Below, piece after piece: positions 9,575 to 19,058 of a DNA stretch of 46,365 nucleotides (positions are counted from its first letter, which is position 1; each line of letters opens with the position of its first letter). The translations under genes and the position numbers were made by a program. The stretch is from contig CACGVI010000007.1 of assembly GCA_902576605.1 (NCBI GenBank), positions 1-46,365 of the forward strand, given 5' to 3'. Source of the stretch: an uncultured Candidatus Actinomarina sp. (GTDB lineage: Bacteria; Actinomycetota; Acidimicrobiia; Actinomarinales; Actinomarinaceae). The notes beneath the pieces are model-generated. The model was not told the origin of the DNA and searched no databases. It saw nothing but the letters and a program-made list of their open reading frames with translations.

Positions 9575-9964
9575 TTAATTAAAAAATGACCCCTCTGGAT
9601 AATTTTTTAAAACATATCTAGTTATATAAACCAATACAATCTCAACTGCAAAAAAGAATACCGTTACTGGATGAAACCCATCAAATGCAAAGCTAATAAC
9701 TCTTGCAACCATAACAAACATTACTGAGAAATAAAGTACCCTAATCCAGAAGTCATCTTTTGTTCTAAACCAGAGAATAGGTATGCTTCCAGCTAGTAAC
9801 CAAAATCCTCCCAAATCAGCTTTTAACTGATTTAATGCATAGTTTTCACCAATTGTTATTTGTAGAAAATCAAAAAATGGTTCTTTGAAAAAAAGAAGCA
9901 TTATAAACAAAGGTAAAAAAAACGCAGATACACCTATTAACTGAAATCGTATAAATAATTTCAT
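9575..9964 (-). CDS. Small multi-TM membrane protein
   Basis: 129 aa, several hydrophobic segments. Confidence 0.6.
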   Translation of the reverse strand: MKLFIRFQLIGVSAFFLPLFIMLLFFKEPFFDFLQITIGENYALNQLKADLGGFWLLAGSIPILWFRTKDDFWIRVLYFSVMFVMVARVISFAFDGFHPVTVFFFAVEIVLVYITRYVLKNYPEGSFFN

Positions 9965-9969
9965 ACTTT

Positions 9970-10323
9970 CTACTCGTTTGTTAAATCAATATCCATGCCG
10001 GCTAAATTGATCTCAAGCAATTTTCCAGATTCCCTTTCTTCTGATGTTTTTCCAGTTTTCTCTAGCATTTTTGCATCAAACTCTGCAGTTCCCGCATCCA
10101 CATCATAACTCTCCATCCATGCATCTCTTGATTCCTTTGAGGGGAATAAATTTACTCCTATGTAATAGATTCCATCTTCCTGTTCTTGGCGAGCCCAGTA
10201 GTACTTTACTCCTGTAGCATCTGTAAATTCTTTTGAATATTCAGTCCAAACTTCTTTTTGCGCTTGAAATGTTTCCTCGTCATGGCTTTCAAATTTTGAA
10301 AGCATAATTGTCATTTGTTCCAT
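9970..10323 (-). CDS. Conserved hypothetical, possibly dimeric alpha/beta-barrel type
   Basis: 117-aa ORF with AGGAGG-like RBS complement (acctcct) just upstream of its start; fold guess weak. Confidence 0.5.
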   Translation of the reverse strand: MEQMTIMLSKFESHDEETFQAQKEVWTEYSKEFTDATGVKYYWARQEQEDGIYYIGVNLFPSKESRDAWMESYDVDAGTAEFDAKMLEKTGKTSEERESGKLLEINLAGMDIDLTNE

Positions 10324-10437
10324 TTTTACCTCCTAAGATTTAAATATACTAAAAATGAATAGAAGCTGTTTAGAGATTTGTTAAACATTTATTAAATATT
10401 TTTTTTCAAAAACAAATAGATTAACTCAAAAAAATGA

Positions 10438-10503
10438 AAATTTAAATCTACAAAAGCTGTTGATTAAGACTATTAAATTCGATGATTTGTAGAATTTAAA
10501 TTT
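10438..10503. promoter_or_regulatory. Long inverted repeat in the leader of the 10537 ORF
   Basis: AAATTTAAATCTACAAA (10438-10454) versus TTTGTAGAATTTAAATTT (10486-10503), complementary except for one inserted base. Confidence 0.55.
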
Positions 10504-10536
10504 CTCATAAAATCGTATAATTGTTTTAATAAAAAT

Positions 10537-10944
10537 ATGAACGTAAAGACATTAAATATTAAAATTGATGAATTTGTATCTTACACAATGAACTTCTTGA
10601 ACAATATTCAAGTTTTTCATTGGCAGACACAATCATATGCCGAACACGAAGCGTTAGGTGAGTATTATGAAAGTCTTACAGACTTAAATGATAAGTTAGT
10701 TGAGTCATGGCAGGGCAATCAAAATACAAGACTCAAATTTAGTGAAGGCCCTTATTCTTTACAAAATTATTTCTCTAAAGAAGAGACCAAAAATAAAATC
10801 AATGAATTCAAAAATCAAGTGACACAGTTATCTGGATTTGTATCAGAACTAAATGAATCAAACTCCTTTGATGACATAGAAAATATTCTCGAAGAGATTT
10901 CTGAAGTTAACAGCAGAACATTGTACCTGCTAAGCTTGAGCTAA
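10537..10944 (+). CDS. Hypothetical alpha-helical protein, DUF5856-like (phage-associated type)
   Basis: MNFLNNIQVFHWQTQSYAEHEALGEYYESLTDLNDKLVESWQG resembles small proteins recalled from marine phage genomes. Confidence 0.6.
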   Translation: MNVKTLNIKIDEFVSYTMNFLNNIQVFHWQTQSYAEHEALGEYYESLTDLNDKLVESWQGNQNTRLKFSEGPYSLQNYFSKEETKNKINEFKNQVTQLSGFVSELNESNSFDDIENILEEISEVNSRTLYLLSLS

Positions 10945-11120
10945 TGTTTAAGAAACTAGCTGAAATAGAGAAAAGACTTTTTTCTGCACCTTATCGATGG
11001 CTTGTAAAAAAAGGGTTAGTAACAATATTAAAAACATCAAAAAAAATTTACAGGACAGCAGAAGACTTTTATGAGAGTAGATACGACGGACCATTTGACG
11101 AAAGTCCTAATATTTCTTAA
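10944..11120 (+). CDS. 58-aa small protein, paralog of the 11272 ORF (not in the ORF track)
   Basis: MFKKLAEIEKRLFSAPYRWLVKKGLVTILKTSKKIYRTAEDFYESRYDGPFDESPNIS; TAATG overlap with upstream CDS; shares EIE.LF.APY..L..KG. Confidence 0.65.
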   Translation: MFKKLAEIEKRLFSAPYRWLVKKGLVTILKTSKKIYRTAEDFYESRYDGPFDESPNIS

Positions 11121-11271
11121 ACAACTATAAAAATTAAAAAAACTTTTATATTTATGAACAGCTATTTTATATAGGTATTTATTGAGATTATCAACAATAA
11201 AAGAGTTTTTAACTTAAATTTAACATTCAAAATTACCACTAAATTCTAAATTACGTTATTTTTATTATTCA

Positions 11272-11457
11272 ATGAAAGAAAAAATATATAAATTTTTAGA
11301 AATCGAAGACAAATTATTTCGAGCTCCTTACAATTTTCTCAAAGAAAAAGGGATAATTGATAAGGTTAAAGAAATTAAGACTAGATTTGTTGAAATTTAT
11401 GCAAAGGACGAAGAGATTCCATATGGTGGAAATCAAATGTTCTTTGGTGACGACTAA
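11272..11457 (+). CDS. 61-aa small protein, paralog of the 10944 ORF
   Basis: FLEIEDKLFRAPYNFLKEKGIIDKV aligns with LAEIEKRLFSAPYRWLVKKGLVTIL. Confidence 0.6.
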   Translation: MKEKIYKFLEIEDKLFRAPYNFLKEKGIIDKVKEIKTRFVEIYAKDEEIPYGGNQMFFGDD

Positions 11458-11469
11458 AGAATTCAGTAA

Positions 11470-12471
11470 CTATTTTTTTGGTGTAGTTTTTCCGTTAGAC
11501 TCATAAATTTCTGAATACCAACAGCCTGGAGCTACCATATTTGACTCATCATAGAAATTAGTATTTCCACTCCAAGACTCATATGAAGCCATAATTTGAT
11601 TCACGGAATTTTGAATTGAATCTTTTACACTTGGGTGGAGATAATTAGTAGGGCAAAAATTATTAAAATCCTGTTGTTGGTTGCCTACCCTTACATATTT
11701 TCCAATTGAAATTTCAGTTCGACCAAATACACTGCCACCCTCACCATCTTCATAGTTGCCCACATACCCTATGACATCTCCAGCTTTAACCTGCATTCCG
11801 CTGTAAATCTCTTCTCCATTTACTGTAAGAGGATTTTGGCAAACTGCTCTACTCGTCCTATCACAACTTAGGCTCACCACATGATCTATAACTACCGCCC
11901 AGTCACTGTTTCTTGCCGGCTTTATCATCAACTCCCAATCATCTTGAACGTAGCTTGATGTAGGTTGGAATTGGAAAAAGTCAATTACACCATTAATAGG
12001 AATATAAACAAGTGTATCTCTGGGAACTTTGTATTCAAAAGTTGGATTATCATATGCGCCGGGGGTTCCTGCTGAGTGGACTCTTCCAAATTCATCAAAG
12101 AATACTAATTGTAATTCTGACTTAAACTCAAAATCACCGGAAACACCTGTAGTAGGTTCGTATGGTCCCCAATTTGTAATTAAAAGATTATATAAAAAAG
12201 GAGGGTCATCATTAGCTAGTGATCCTCCACTTCCTTGATTTACTTGGTCAAAACCTTGACATTGCTCATTATCAGGATTATCTTCGCAAAATTTTGCCGG
12301 GTCTACATTTACATTAACTTTAAAAGTAGTAGTTGTAGATTCTTGTTGAGTAGTAGTTGTAGATTCTTGTTGAGTAGTAGTTGTAGATTCTTGTTGAGTA
12401 GTAGTTGGCGTACTGCTAGTACCCCCACAAACAATGAAGGTTAAGGCAAAAATTAGCGTTTTCCCCTTCAT
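11470..12471 (-). CDS. Secreted/lipoprotein with QQESTTTT repeats and a degenerate M23-like region
   Basis: MKGKTLIFALTFIVCGG signal; (QQESTTTT)n; VKAGDVIGYVGN. Confidence 0.65.
   Translation of the reverse strand: MKGKTLIFALTFIVCGGTSSTPTTTQQESTTTTQQESTTTTQQESTTTTFKVNVNVDPAKFCEDNPDNEQCQGFDQVNQGSGGSLANDDPPFLYNLLITNWGPYEPTTGVSGDFEFKSELQLVFFDEFGRVHSAGTPGAYDNPTFEYKVPRDTLVYIPINGVIDFFQFQPTSSYVQDDWELMIKPARNSDWAVVIDHVVSLSCDRTSRAVCQNPLTVNGEEIYSGMQVKAGDVIGYVGNYEDGEGGSVFGRTEISIGKYVRVGNQQQDFNNFCPTNYLHPSVKDSIQNSVNQIMASYESWSGNTNFYDESNMVAPGCWYSEIYESNGKTTPKK
12326..12407 (-). repeat. 24-bp tandem repeat, about 3.4 copies
   Basis: gtagtagttgtagattcttgttga at 12326, 12350, 12374, partial 12398. Confidence 0.9.
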
Positions 12472-12528
12472 ATTTACAACCTAATGAAATTTTTTTAATA
12501 ATTCAATCAAATTTTAAAAAAGGACAAT

Positions 12529-13365
12529 TTATAGGTTTTTATGGACACAATACGGACAGTACTCATTAATCTTAAAATCTGGAGAAGTCTTCTCCTCTGC
12601 TGATAGAGGCTCTCTACATATATAGCAGTAAATGTACTCTGTTTCATTGAGCTCAGTGTCTAACGCAACACGCTCATCAAATACAAAACAGTCACCATTC
12701 CAGTATTTTCCACCAGTTTCTTTGAAATAATCAAGCACTCCACCTTCAAGTTGTTTCACATCAGAAAATCCTGCTTTAAGCATAACTGCAGATGCTTTCT
12801 CACATCTAATTCCTCCTGTGCAGTACATAACAATTTGTTTATCTTTGTACTCTTCTGGTAGTTGTTCTATCGCATCCGGAAAATCTCTAAATGTATCAAG
12901 TTGAAGGTCAACAGCATTTTCAAACAGACCCACACGAGTCTCATATTCATTACGAGTATCTAAGATAATAACATCATCGTTGTTTTCGTACATCGAATAT
13001 AGTTCTTCAGGAGTAACATAACCTCCCGTTAGTTCTCTTGGATTAATATCATCTCTTCCTAATGAGATGATTTCTTTCTTTGGACGAACTTTCATTCTTC
13101 TAAAAGGTTGAGTCTCACTATATGTTTTCTTTAGAGGAATATCTAAAAATCTTTTATCTTGTTCCATAAAATGCAGATATTCTTTAATAGATTCTTCACT
13201 GCCAGCAAGAGAAAAGTTAATACCGTTTGGACTTAAATACACTGATCCTTTTAACTCAAGGTCATCGCAAACTGATTGAAACTCAGGAACCAAAACTTCA
13301 ACATCATATAATGGTTCAAATTTATATCCTGCAATATTAAGCACATCTAAATTATTCACAGACAT
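12529..13365 (-). CDS. trhO: Rhodanese-domain tRNA uridine hydroxylase TrhO/YceA family
   Basis: GSVYLSPNGIN, RPKKEII, LDTRNEYE, YCTGGIRCEKAS, C-terminal Cys pairs. Confidence 0.88.
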   Translation of the reverse strand: MSVNNLDVLNIAGYKFEPLYDVEVLVPEFQSVCDDLELKGSVYLSPNGINFSLAGSEESIKEYLHFMEQDKRFLDIPLKKTYSETQPFRRMKVRPKKEIISLGRDDINPRELTGGYVTPEELYSMYENNDDVIILDTRNEYETRVGLFENAVDLQLDTFRDFPDAIEQLPEEYKDKQIVMYCTGGIRCEKASAVMLKAGFSDVKQLEGGVLDYFKETGGKYWNGDCFVFDERVALDTELNETEYIYCYICREPLSAEEKTSPDFKINEYCPYCVHKNL

Positions 13366-13382
13366 ATTGTAAATCCTAATTC

Positions 13383-14372
13383 TTAGTTTACGAGACCTCT
13401 TTTTTGAAAAAATTCTACAGTATCGTTTATTGTTTCATCCACAGGTCTTGGTTTGTGATCAAGTATTTCTTTTGCAAGATTGCTTGGAATAAGCTTATTT
13501 TGAACTTTTACGGTATGAATTGAATCAAGAGTAGCACTTCTTGGTTTATTGAAAAAAAGTGCCTGTAAATAAGATGAAGGAAGAGATACATAAACAAAGA
13601 AAAAAGGGAGCGTACCTTTTATTAATTGTTTATTTAATTTTTTAGACATTATTTCACCGATTCCAACAAAATCTATATAATTTCCTCCAACAATATAATT
13701 TTGTTTTGACTCACCTTTTTCAATACAGTTTATTGCCGTGGCACAGAGGTCACGAACATCAACATAGTCATAACCAATGTTTACTGTATAAGATCTTTTT
13801 CCATTAGCAATATTTATTAACTCTTGACCAAACAAGCTAGGTTTAAAATCATTTGGTCCGAATATTCCAGAAGGATGAATAATTGAGGCATTAAGACCTT
13901 TTTCACAATAATCATAAACAATTCTCTGCGCATCAGCTTTTGATAAATCGTATGGAACAGCATTGGGATCTGTCACAAGGGGCCTGTCTTCTAAAAGTGC
14001 TTGATCCAATGGCTCTCTCACAAATGCATCTACAGAAGAAAAATGTATTAATTTTTTTACTCCATATCTTAAAGATAATTCACAGACATTTTTTGTTCCC
14101 GTAACATTCACGGATTGAATTATGTCTTTATCCTTACGCACCAAGCTAATTAGTGCAGCTGTATGAAACACAACATCTACATCCTTAAATGCTCTATCAA
14201 TTGATTCAATATCTGTAATGTTTCCTTTGATTAGTTCTACATCGAACCCTTCAAATGCTCTATGATCTCGATCGAAATCTATACATCTAACTTTAAAATC
14301 TCGCTTTGTTAGCTCTCTTACTAAATTTGCCCCGACATGACCCGAACCCCCTGTTATTAATGCGATGTTCAT
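13383..14372 (-). CDS. NAD-dependent epimerase/dehydratase (extended SDR)
   Basis: ITGGSGHVGANL; HFSSVDAF; YDLSKADAQ. Confidence 0.85.
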   Translation of the reverse strand: MNIALITGGSGHVGANLVRELTKRDFKVRCIDFDRDHRAFEGFDVELIKGNITDIESIDRAFKDVDVVFHTAALISLVRKDKDIIQSVNVTGTKNVCELSLRYGVKKLIHFSSVDAFVREPLDQALLEDRPLVTDPNAVPYDLSKADAQRIVYDYCEKGLNASIIHPSGIFGPNDFKPSLFGQELINIANGKRSYTVNIGYDYVDVRDLCATAINCIEKGESKQNYIVGGNYIDFVGIGEIMSKKLNKQLIKGTLPFFFVYVSLPSSYLQALFFNKPRSATLDSIHTVKVQNKLIPSNLAKEILDHKPRPVDETINDTVEFFQKRGLVN

Positions 14373-14380
14373 ACAATTAA

Positions 14381-15340
14381 TTAAATTTTTAAACCAATAT
14401 ATTTTTTTAAAAAATCGCCAATTTGATTAAATGCCTGTATTGTTTCAGGAATTCTTACATCAATGTGAAACACATGGTACATACCTTCCCATTCGTAGTA
14501 TTCATGTTCACACCCATCCAGTTCTAATTTGTCCCTTAATCTTGTAGAGTCTGAAAGCAAGCATTCTTCAGTGCCTACTTGAATCATAATTGGTGGGCAG
14601 TTCTCATAATTACCAACATATGGAACAACATAGGGATTGTTTTCATCCATATCCTCATCATTAAGATAAAAATTATAAAGCTTATCACCACTGTCCCATA
14701 TTTTTTTAAACATTGGACCCAGCAGTACATCTCTTTCTGCCATTTCATATGTATAAGTATCACCCGATCCATTTGGGTCAGTCCAAGGTGACAAGAGAGC
14801 TAAACAAGAGGGCAATGGCTTATTTGTTTCTTTAAGCTTCAATAGTGTAATGAGTGCTAAATGACCTCCAGCAGAGTCACCAGCAATAGCAATTTGTTCA
14901 GGTGAATAACCTAAATCATTAATTAAAAATTCATAACAACTGATTCCATCATCTAATTGTGCTGGAAACTTATTCTCAGGACCTAATCTATAATCTGGTA
15001 CATATACTGTTGTTTTTGTAATGTCTGCAAGATAACTAACTAGCGAATAATGAGATTCTGGGCTTCCTAATGCATAGCCTCCACCATGAAAGTAAAGAAG
15101 TATTCTTTCAGGGTTTGAATTAGGAGTCGAGACTTTAAATGTTCTTATGTCGCCAAAATAAATTTCTTCTTTAATTGTATCTTTGATTTTAGGGTTAATT
15201 GTTCCAGCAAGATTATTAAACCATCGAGCAAAACCTAATCTGCCACTTGTCATTTCATTTGGTGTCCTATAAAGAAAACCAAAAAAAGAAGCTATTTTTT
15301 TATATGTTTTAATACTCTTTTGTGCTTCTTTGCTAATCAT
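14381..15340 (-). CDS. Alpha/beta hydrolase, HSL-type esterase/lipase
   Basis: YFHGGGYALGSPESH and AGDSAGGHLA motifs. Confidence 0.9.
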   Translation of the reverse strand: MISKEAQKSIKTYKKIASFFGFLYRTPNEMTSGRLGFARWFNNLAGTINPKIKDTIKEEIYFGDIRTFKVSTPNSNPERILLYFHGGGYALGSPESHYSLVSYLADITKTTVYVPDYRLGPENKFPAQLDDGISCYEFLINDLGYSPEQIAIAGDSAGGHLALITLLKLKETNKPLPSCLALLSPWTDPNGSGDTYTYEMAERDVLLGPMFKKIWDSGDKLYNFYLNDEDMDENNPYVVPYVGNYENCPPIMIQVGTEECLLSDSTRLRDKLELDGCEHEYYEWEGMYHVFHIDVRIPETIQAFNQIGDFLKKYIGLKI

Positions 15341-15428
15341 TTTCTTTAAAGTTAATCGCTCTATCTTTAAGCTTAATTTTTTAAAGCAACATATTCAAAA
15401 ATATAATCTTTATATTTGTGTTATTTGC

Positions 15429-16394
15429 TTAATTAGACATTCTCTCAGTTATAAAAGAAATAACTTTTTGAGAGTCAACGCCTATACAAATGTTTACTTT
15501 TCTTCTATTTTCCCAAGGTTTTAAACGCTCCCCAAGACCTTCTTCATTATCTGAAATTCCCATTCCCATCCAAGTTTTTCCCCTACTAATACCCTCAGTT
15601 TCTACTTTTATTGGATAACACAGGGTTTCAAAATATTCTGGATGAACTAAATAAGTTATAGCTGATGAATCATGAATGGGCATTCCATTTTCTTGAAAAA
15701 AATCTTTTAAGAAATTGAAATAGAAAGGATTGATTTTTCCTATGTGTTTAGATTTATCATTATTAAATGAACTTAGTGTGATAACCTGTTCCTCATTCAT
15801 AAAAACATTATTGGTTACATCAAGACCAACCATAGTTATTTCACACTGAGCAGAAAATACAACATCAGCAGCTTCAGGATCATTGAGTATATTTGCTTCT
15901 GCTGTTGGAGTTGCATTGCCTGGAGATTGAGCATTGCCACCCATTAAAACTATCTCTTTTATCTTTGAGTCTATACCTTCGTGAATAGTCAGTAGACTTG
16001 CTATATTAGTTAACGGCCCAACAGGAACAAGAGTTATTTCGTTCGGATTATTCTCAATAATTTCTTTCAAAAAAGTAACAGCATCAATATCTAAGGGTTT
16101 TGTTACAGGTGAAGACAAAGCAGCATTACCTTGGCCATTATCTCCGTGAACAAAGGAAGCTGCACCTCTAAAAATTCCATTTAAAGGAACTTTTGCTCCC
16201 TCTACTACTGGTACATCTGTTCTTTGTGCTATTTCTAAGAGCCGAAGAGCATTCTCAGTGCATGTTGTGGTAACAGCATTGCCAAAAACTGTTGTTAAGC
16301 CAAGCACCTCTAGTTCAGGAGAGTTAAGTGCGACAAAAATAGCTAGTGAGTCATCTACTCCTGGATCTGTATCAATTATTATTTTTTTGACCAA
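15429..16394 (-). CDS. Inosine-uridine-type nucleoside hydrolase
   Basis: IIIDTDPGVDDSLAI, VPVGPLTNIA, MGGNA. Confidence 0.92.
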   Translation of the reverse strand: MVKKIIIDTDPGVDDSLAIFVALNSPELEVLGLTTVFGNAVTTTCTENALRLLEIAQRTDVPVVEGAKVPLNGIFRGAASFVHGDNGQGNAALSSPVTKPLDIDAVTFLKEIIENNPNEITLVPVGPLTNIASLLTIHEGIDSKIKEIVLMGGNAQSPGNATPTAEANILNDPEAADVVFSAQCEITMVGLDVTNNVFMNEEQVITLSSFNNDKSKHIGKINPFYFNFLKDFFQENGMPIHDSSAITYLVHPEYFETLCYPIKVETEGISRGKTWMGMGISDNEEGLGERLKPWENRRKVNICIGVDSQKVISFITERMSN

Positions 16395-16447
16395 TTTTTT
16401 CCTTTTATTCGCCCATCTTAAATGGATGATTTAAACTTTGTTTATAT

Positions 16448-17440
16448 ATGTCACAAAAAAAATTCATTATAGATGCAGATACAGGATCTGACGATGCAGT
16501 AGCTATTTTAATGGCATTAAGAGACCCAACAGTCGAGGTTTTAGGAATAACACTTGTATCTGGCAATGTTCCACTCCAACAAGGAATTTTAAATACTTTG
16601 TACACTGCAGAATTATGTGAGGTACCAGTTAATGTTTATGCTGGAGCCGACAGACCCTTAACTCGGAATTATATAGAAGAATATACGCTTAAAGATTTCT
16701 CAGAACGTGTACGAACACTTTCACCAGATTCAGTCAGCGGACAGTGCGTTCACGGTGTTGATGGAATGGGAGATATCGGGATTAAGCCAGATAATGAACA
16801 ATATGAAGAACAGGGTGCGGTAGATTATTTAATTAAGTCTTTTTCGGAATCTCCAAACGAAATAACTTTAGTTACCCTCGGGCCACTTACAAATATAGCA
16901 AACGCAATTAATGAAGACCCAACTATTGTAAATAAAATTGAGCATTGTTACATAATGGGAGGCACTTCCGATGGAACAGGAAATGTTTCTGCGGCTGCGG
17001 AATATAACATATGGGTTGATCCTGAGGCAGCAAAAATAGTCTTTGATTCTCGACTAGACATCACTATGGTTGGTTGGGATAATTCATTCAAATATGCAAT
17101 GTTGAAAGAAAAAGAAATTAACGATCTTAAATCTTTAAATACAAAATATGCTGATTTCTGTGTAGACATTCAAAAAACCTTAACAGAACTTACCCATGAA
17201 ACTTATGGATTTTATGGTTTTGATTTACCTGATCCCATCACAATGGCTATTGCATTAGATAATTCAATTATTTTAGAGTCACAACAACTCCATGTACTTG
17301 TTGACACAAGAGATGGAATAACAAGAGGTCAAACTATTGTGGATTATTTTAATGCTGAGAAGGGCAAACAAAACGTGAGGGTTGTTACAAAATCAGATAA
17401 CGAGGGTTTTTTAAACTTGTTGACTTCTTTAGTAAAGTAA
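16448..17440 (+). CDS. Inosine-uridine-type nucleoside hydrolase
   Basis: FIIDADTGSDDAVAI, LVTLGPLTNIA, YIMGGTS. Confidence 0.92.
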   Translation: MSQKKFIIDADTGSDDAVAILMALRDPTVEVLGITLVSGNVPLQQGILNTLYTAELCEVPVNVYAGADRPLTRNYIEEYTLKDFSERVRTLSPDSVSGQCVHGVDGMGDIGIKPDNEQYEEQGAVDYLIKSFSESPNEITLVTLGPLTNIANAINEDPTIVNKIEHCYIMGGTSDGTGNVSAAAEYNIWVDPEAAKIVFDSRLDITMVGWDNSFKYAMLKEKEINDLKSLNTKYADFCVDIQKTLTELTHETYGFYGFDLPDPITMAIALDNSIILESQQLHVLVDTRDGITRGQTIVDYFNAEKGKQNVRVVTKSDNEGFLNLLTSLVK

Positions 17441-18111
17441 TGATTGTACAAATTTATACACTCCAATCTGTGGAGGAAGCTTTAGAAGTGGAATCTGTAG
17501 GTGTTCATAATATTGGACTAGCACCAGCATCAATAGGACTTCCAGGTGAAATATCATATGAAACAGCGAAGTCTATCTGTGATGAAGTTCAAAATTCAAA
17601 AACAGTAGCACTTTCAGTCTCCAACAATATAGAAGAAATCATAGAGATGGTCATGTTTGTAAAACCTGATATTCTTCACTTATGCGGTGAGCCTGGTGAG
17701 CTGAATGCTTCAAGAGTAAAAATACTGAGAGATCGCCTACAAAGTACTGATAAGGGAATTCCTATTATGCAAGCTATTTCAGTGGAAGATATGAGTGCAG
17801 TGGAATTTGCAAAAGAATATGAGGATGTCTCAGATTACTTTATTCTTGATACTTCTACCTCTCTAGTTCAGGGGGTTGGCGCTAGTGGCAAAGTACATGA
17901 CTGGAATGTTTCAAAAGCAATCGTTGATTCCGTAAAAATACCAGTTATTTTGGCTGGAGGACTATCTCCAGAAAATGTAAGAGATGCAATAGAAAAAGTC
18001 AAGCCATGGGGTGTTGACTCGCTAACTCATACAAATAAAATTTTAGATAATGGAGATTTTGTTAAAGACATAACAAAAGTGAGAAAATTTTTCAAAAATG
18101 CAACGGGATAA
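17440..18111 (+). CDS. TrpF-like (phosphoribosylanthranilate isomerase fold) protein with altered active site
   Basis: (beta/alpha)8 pattern, DILHLCGEPGE, FILDTS...GVGASGKVHDWNVSK, PVILAGGLSPENV; N-terminal KxCG-type Cys absent (VQIYTLQ). Confidence 0.75.
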   Translation: MIVQIYTLQSVEEALEVESVGVHNIGLAPASIGLPGEISYETAKSICDEVQNSKTVALSVSNNIEEIIEMVMFVKPDILHLCGEPGELNASRVKILRDRLQSTDKGIPIMQAISVEDMSAVEFAKEYEDVSDYFILDTSTSLVQGVGASGKVHDWNVSKAIVDSVKIPVILAGGLSPENVRDAIEKVKPWGVDSLTHTNKILDNGDFVKDITKVRKFFKNATG

Positions 18112-19048
18112 TGTAACAAAAAAAGTCAATATTTTAGGCGATGCCAATGTTGATATGATTCTAAATTTATCAGACAAACAAAATCTCGGGGAGCCAAGTT
18201 TATTTTCAGGTGGATCGTCGGCCAATGTGGCATCTGGATTATCTAAACTCGGTATCGACGTTTCTTTTTTTGGTTCACTTGGTAAGGATATCTATGGAAA
18301 ACATGTAGTAGACGAGATGAAAGCAGATGGTATTGATATCAGTAATTTAGCGTTATTAGATAATTACAATACAGCAATGGTTATTGGTGTTGTTGAAGAA
18401 AGCAGTGAGAGACATTTTTTTCTTTGGCCACCTATTAATGGTGCTCACAATCAGTACACCTTAGACGATAAATCTAGAAAAGATCTATTAGATTGTGACT
18501 GGCTTCATGTATCGGGAATTAGTCTGCGTTTTAGTCCTGTAAAAGAGACAATGCTTGAAGCAATGAGGATATGTAATGAAAAGAGCAAAATAGTATCATT
18601 TGATCTTAACTTAAGGTCCGAACTTTGGGGATTAAGTGAAAGTTTTAAGGAAACTGTTCTAGAAGCGGTTTCTTACTCATCTATTGTATTTGGAAATTTG
18701 CATGAAGAATTTTTATTAATATATGATGGAAACAAGGACACTCTGGATAAACACATTTCTGAGAAACAAACGTTTATTTGTCGAGATGGTCACAACGGAG
18801 CATTAGGAATTACAAATAAGGACAAAGTTATATCAAATGCTATTCCAATTTCCCCTATAGATTCAGTTGGTGCCGGGGATGCTTTCAATACTGGTTTTAT
18901 ATATGCATCATGTTGTGGAAAAGATATTGAAGAATCTTTAGATATTGGAAATCAGGTAGCTGCTTTTAAGCTGTTAGGGTCAGGGGCTAGACACTTACCA
19001 ACAAAAGAATTACTTGATGACTTTAATAAGAAATACCAAATCAACTAA
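18098..19048 (+). CDS. PfkB/ribokinase-family sugar or nucleoside kinase
   Basis: GGSSANVASGLSKLG, SVGAGDAFNTGF. Confidence 0.9.
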   Translation: MQRDNVTKKVNILGDANVDMILNLSDKQNLGEPSLFSGGSSANVASGLSKLGIDVSFFGSLGKDIYGKHVVDEMKADGIDISNLALLDNYNTAMVIGVVEESSERHFFLWPPINGAHNQYTLDDKSRKDLLDCDWLHVSGISLRFSPVKETMLEAMRICNEKSKIVSFDLNLRSELWGLSESFKETVLEAVSYSSIVFGNLHEEFLLIYDGNKDTLDKHISEKQTFICRDGHNGALGITNKDKVISNAIPISPIDSVGAGDAFNTGFIYASCCGKDIEESLDIGNQVAAFKLLGSGARHLPTKELLDDFNKKYQIN

Positions 19049-19058
19049 TATATTTAAT

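Noticed and set aside
12326-12407. CRISPR-like array
   Set aside because: Contiguous in-frame 24-bp coding repeat without spacers; no cas genes in the window.
12235-12444. ORF with SSSCRFLL repeats on + strand
   Set aside because: Antisense of the 24-bp QQESTTTT coding repeat.
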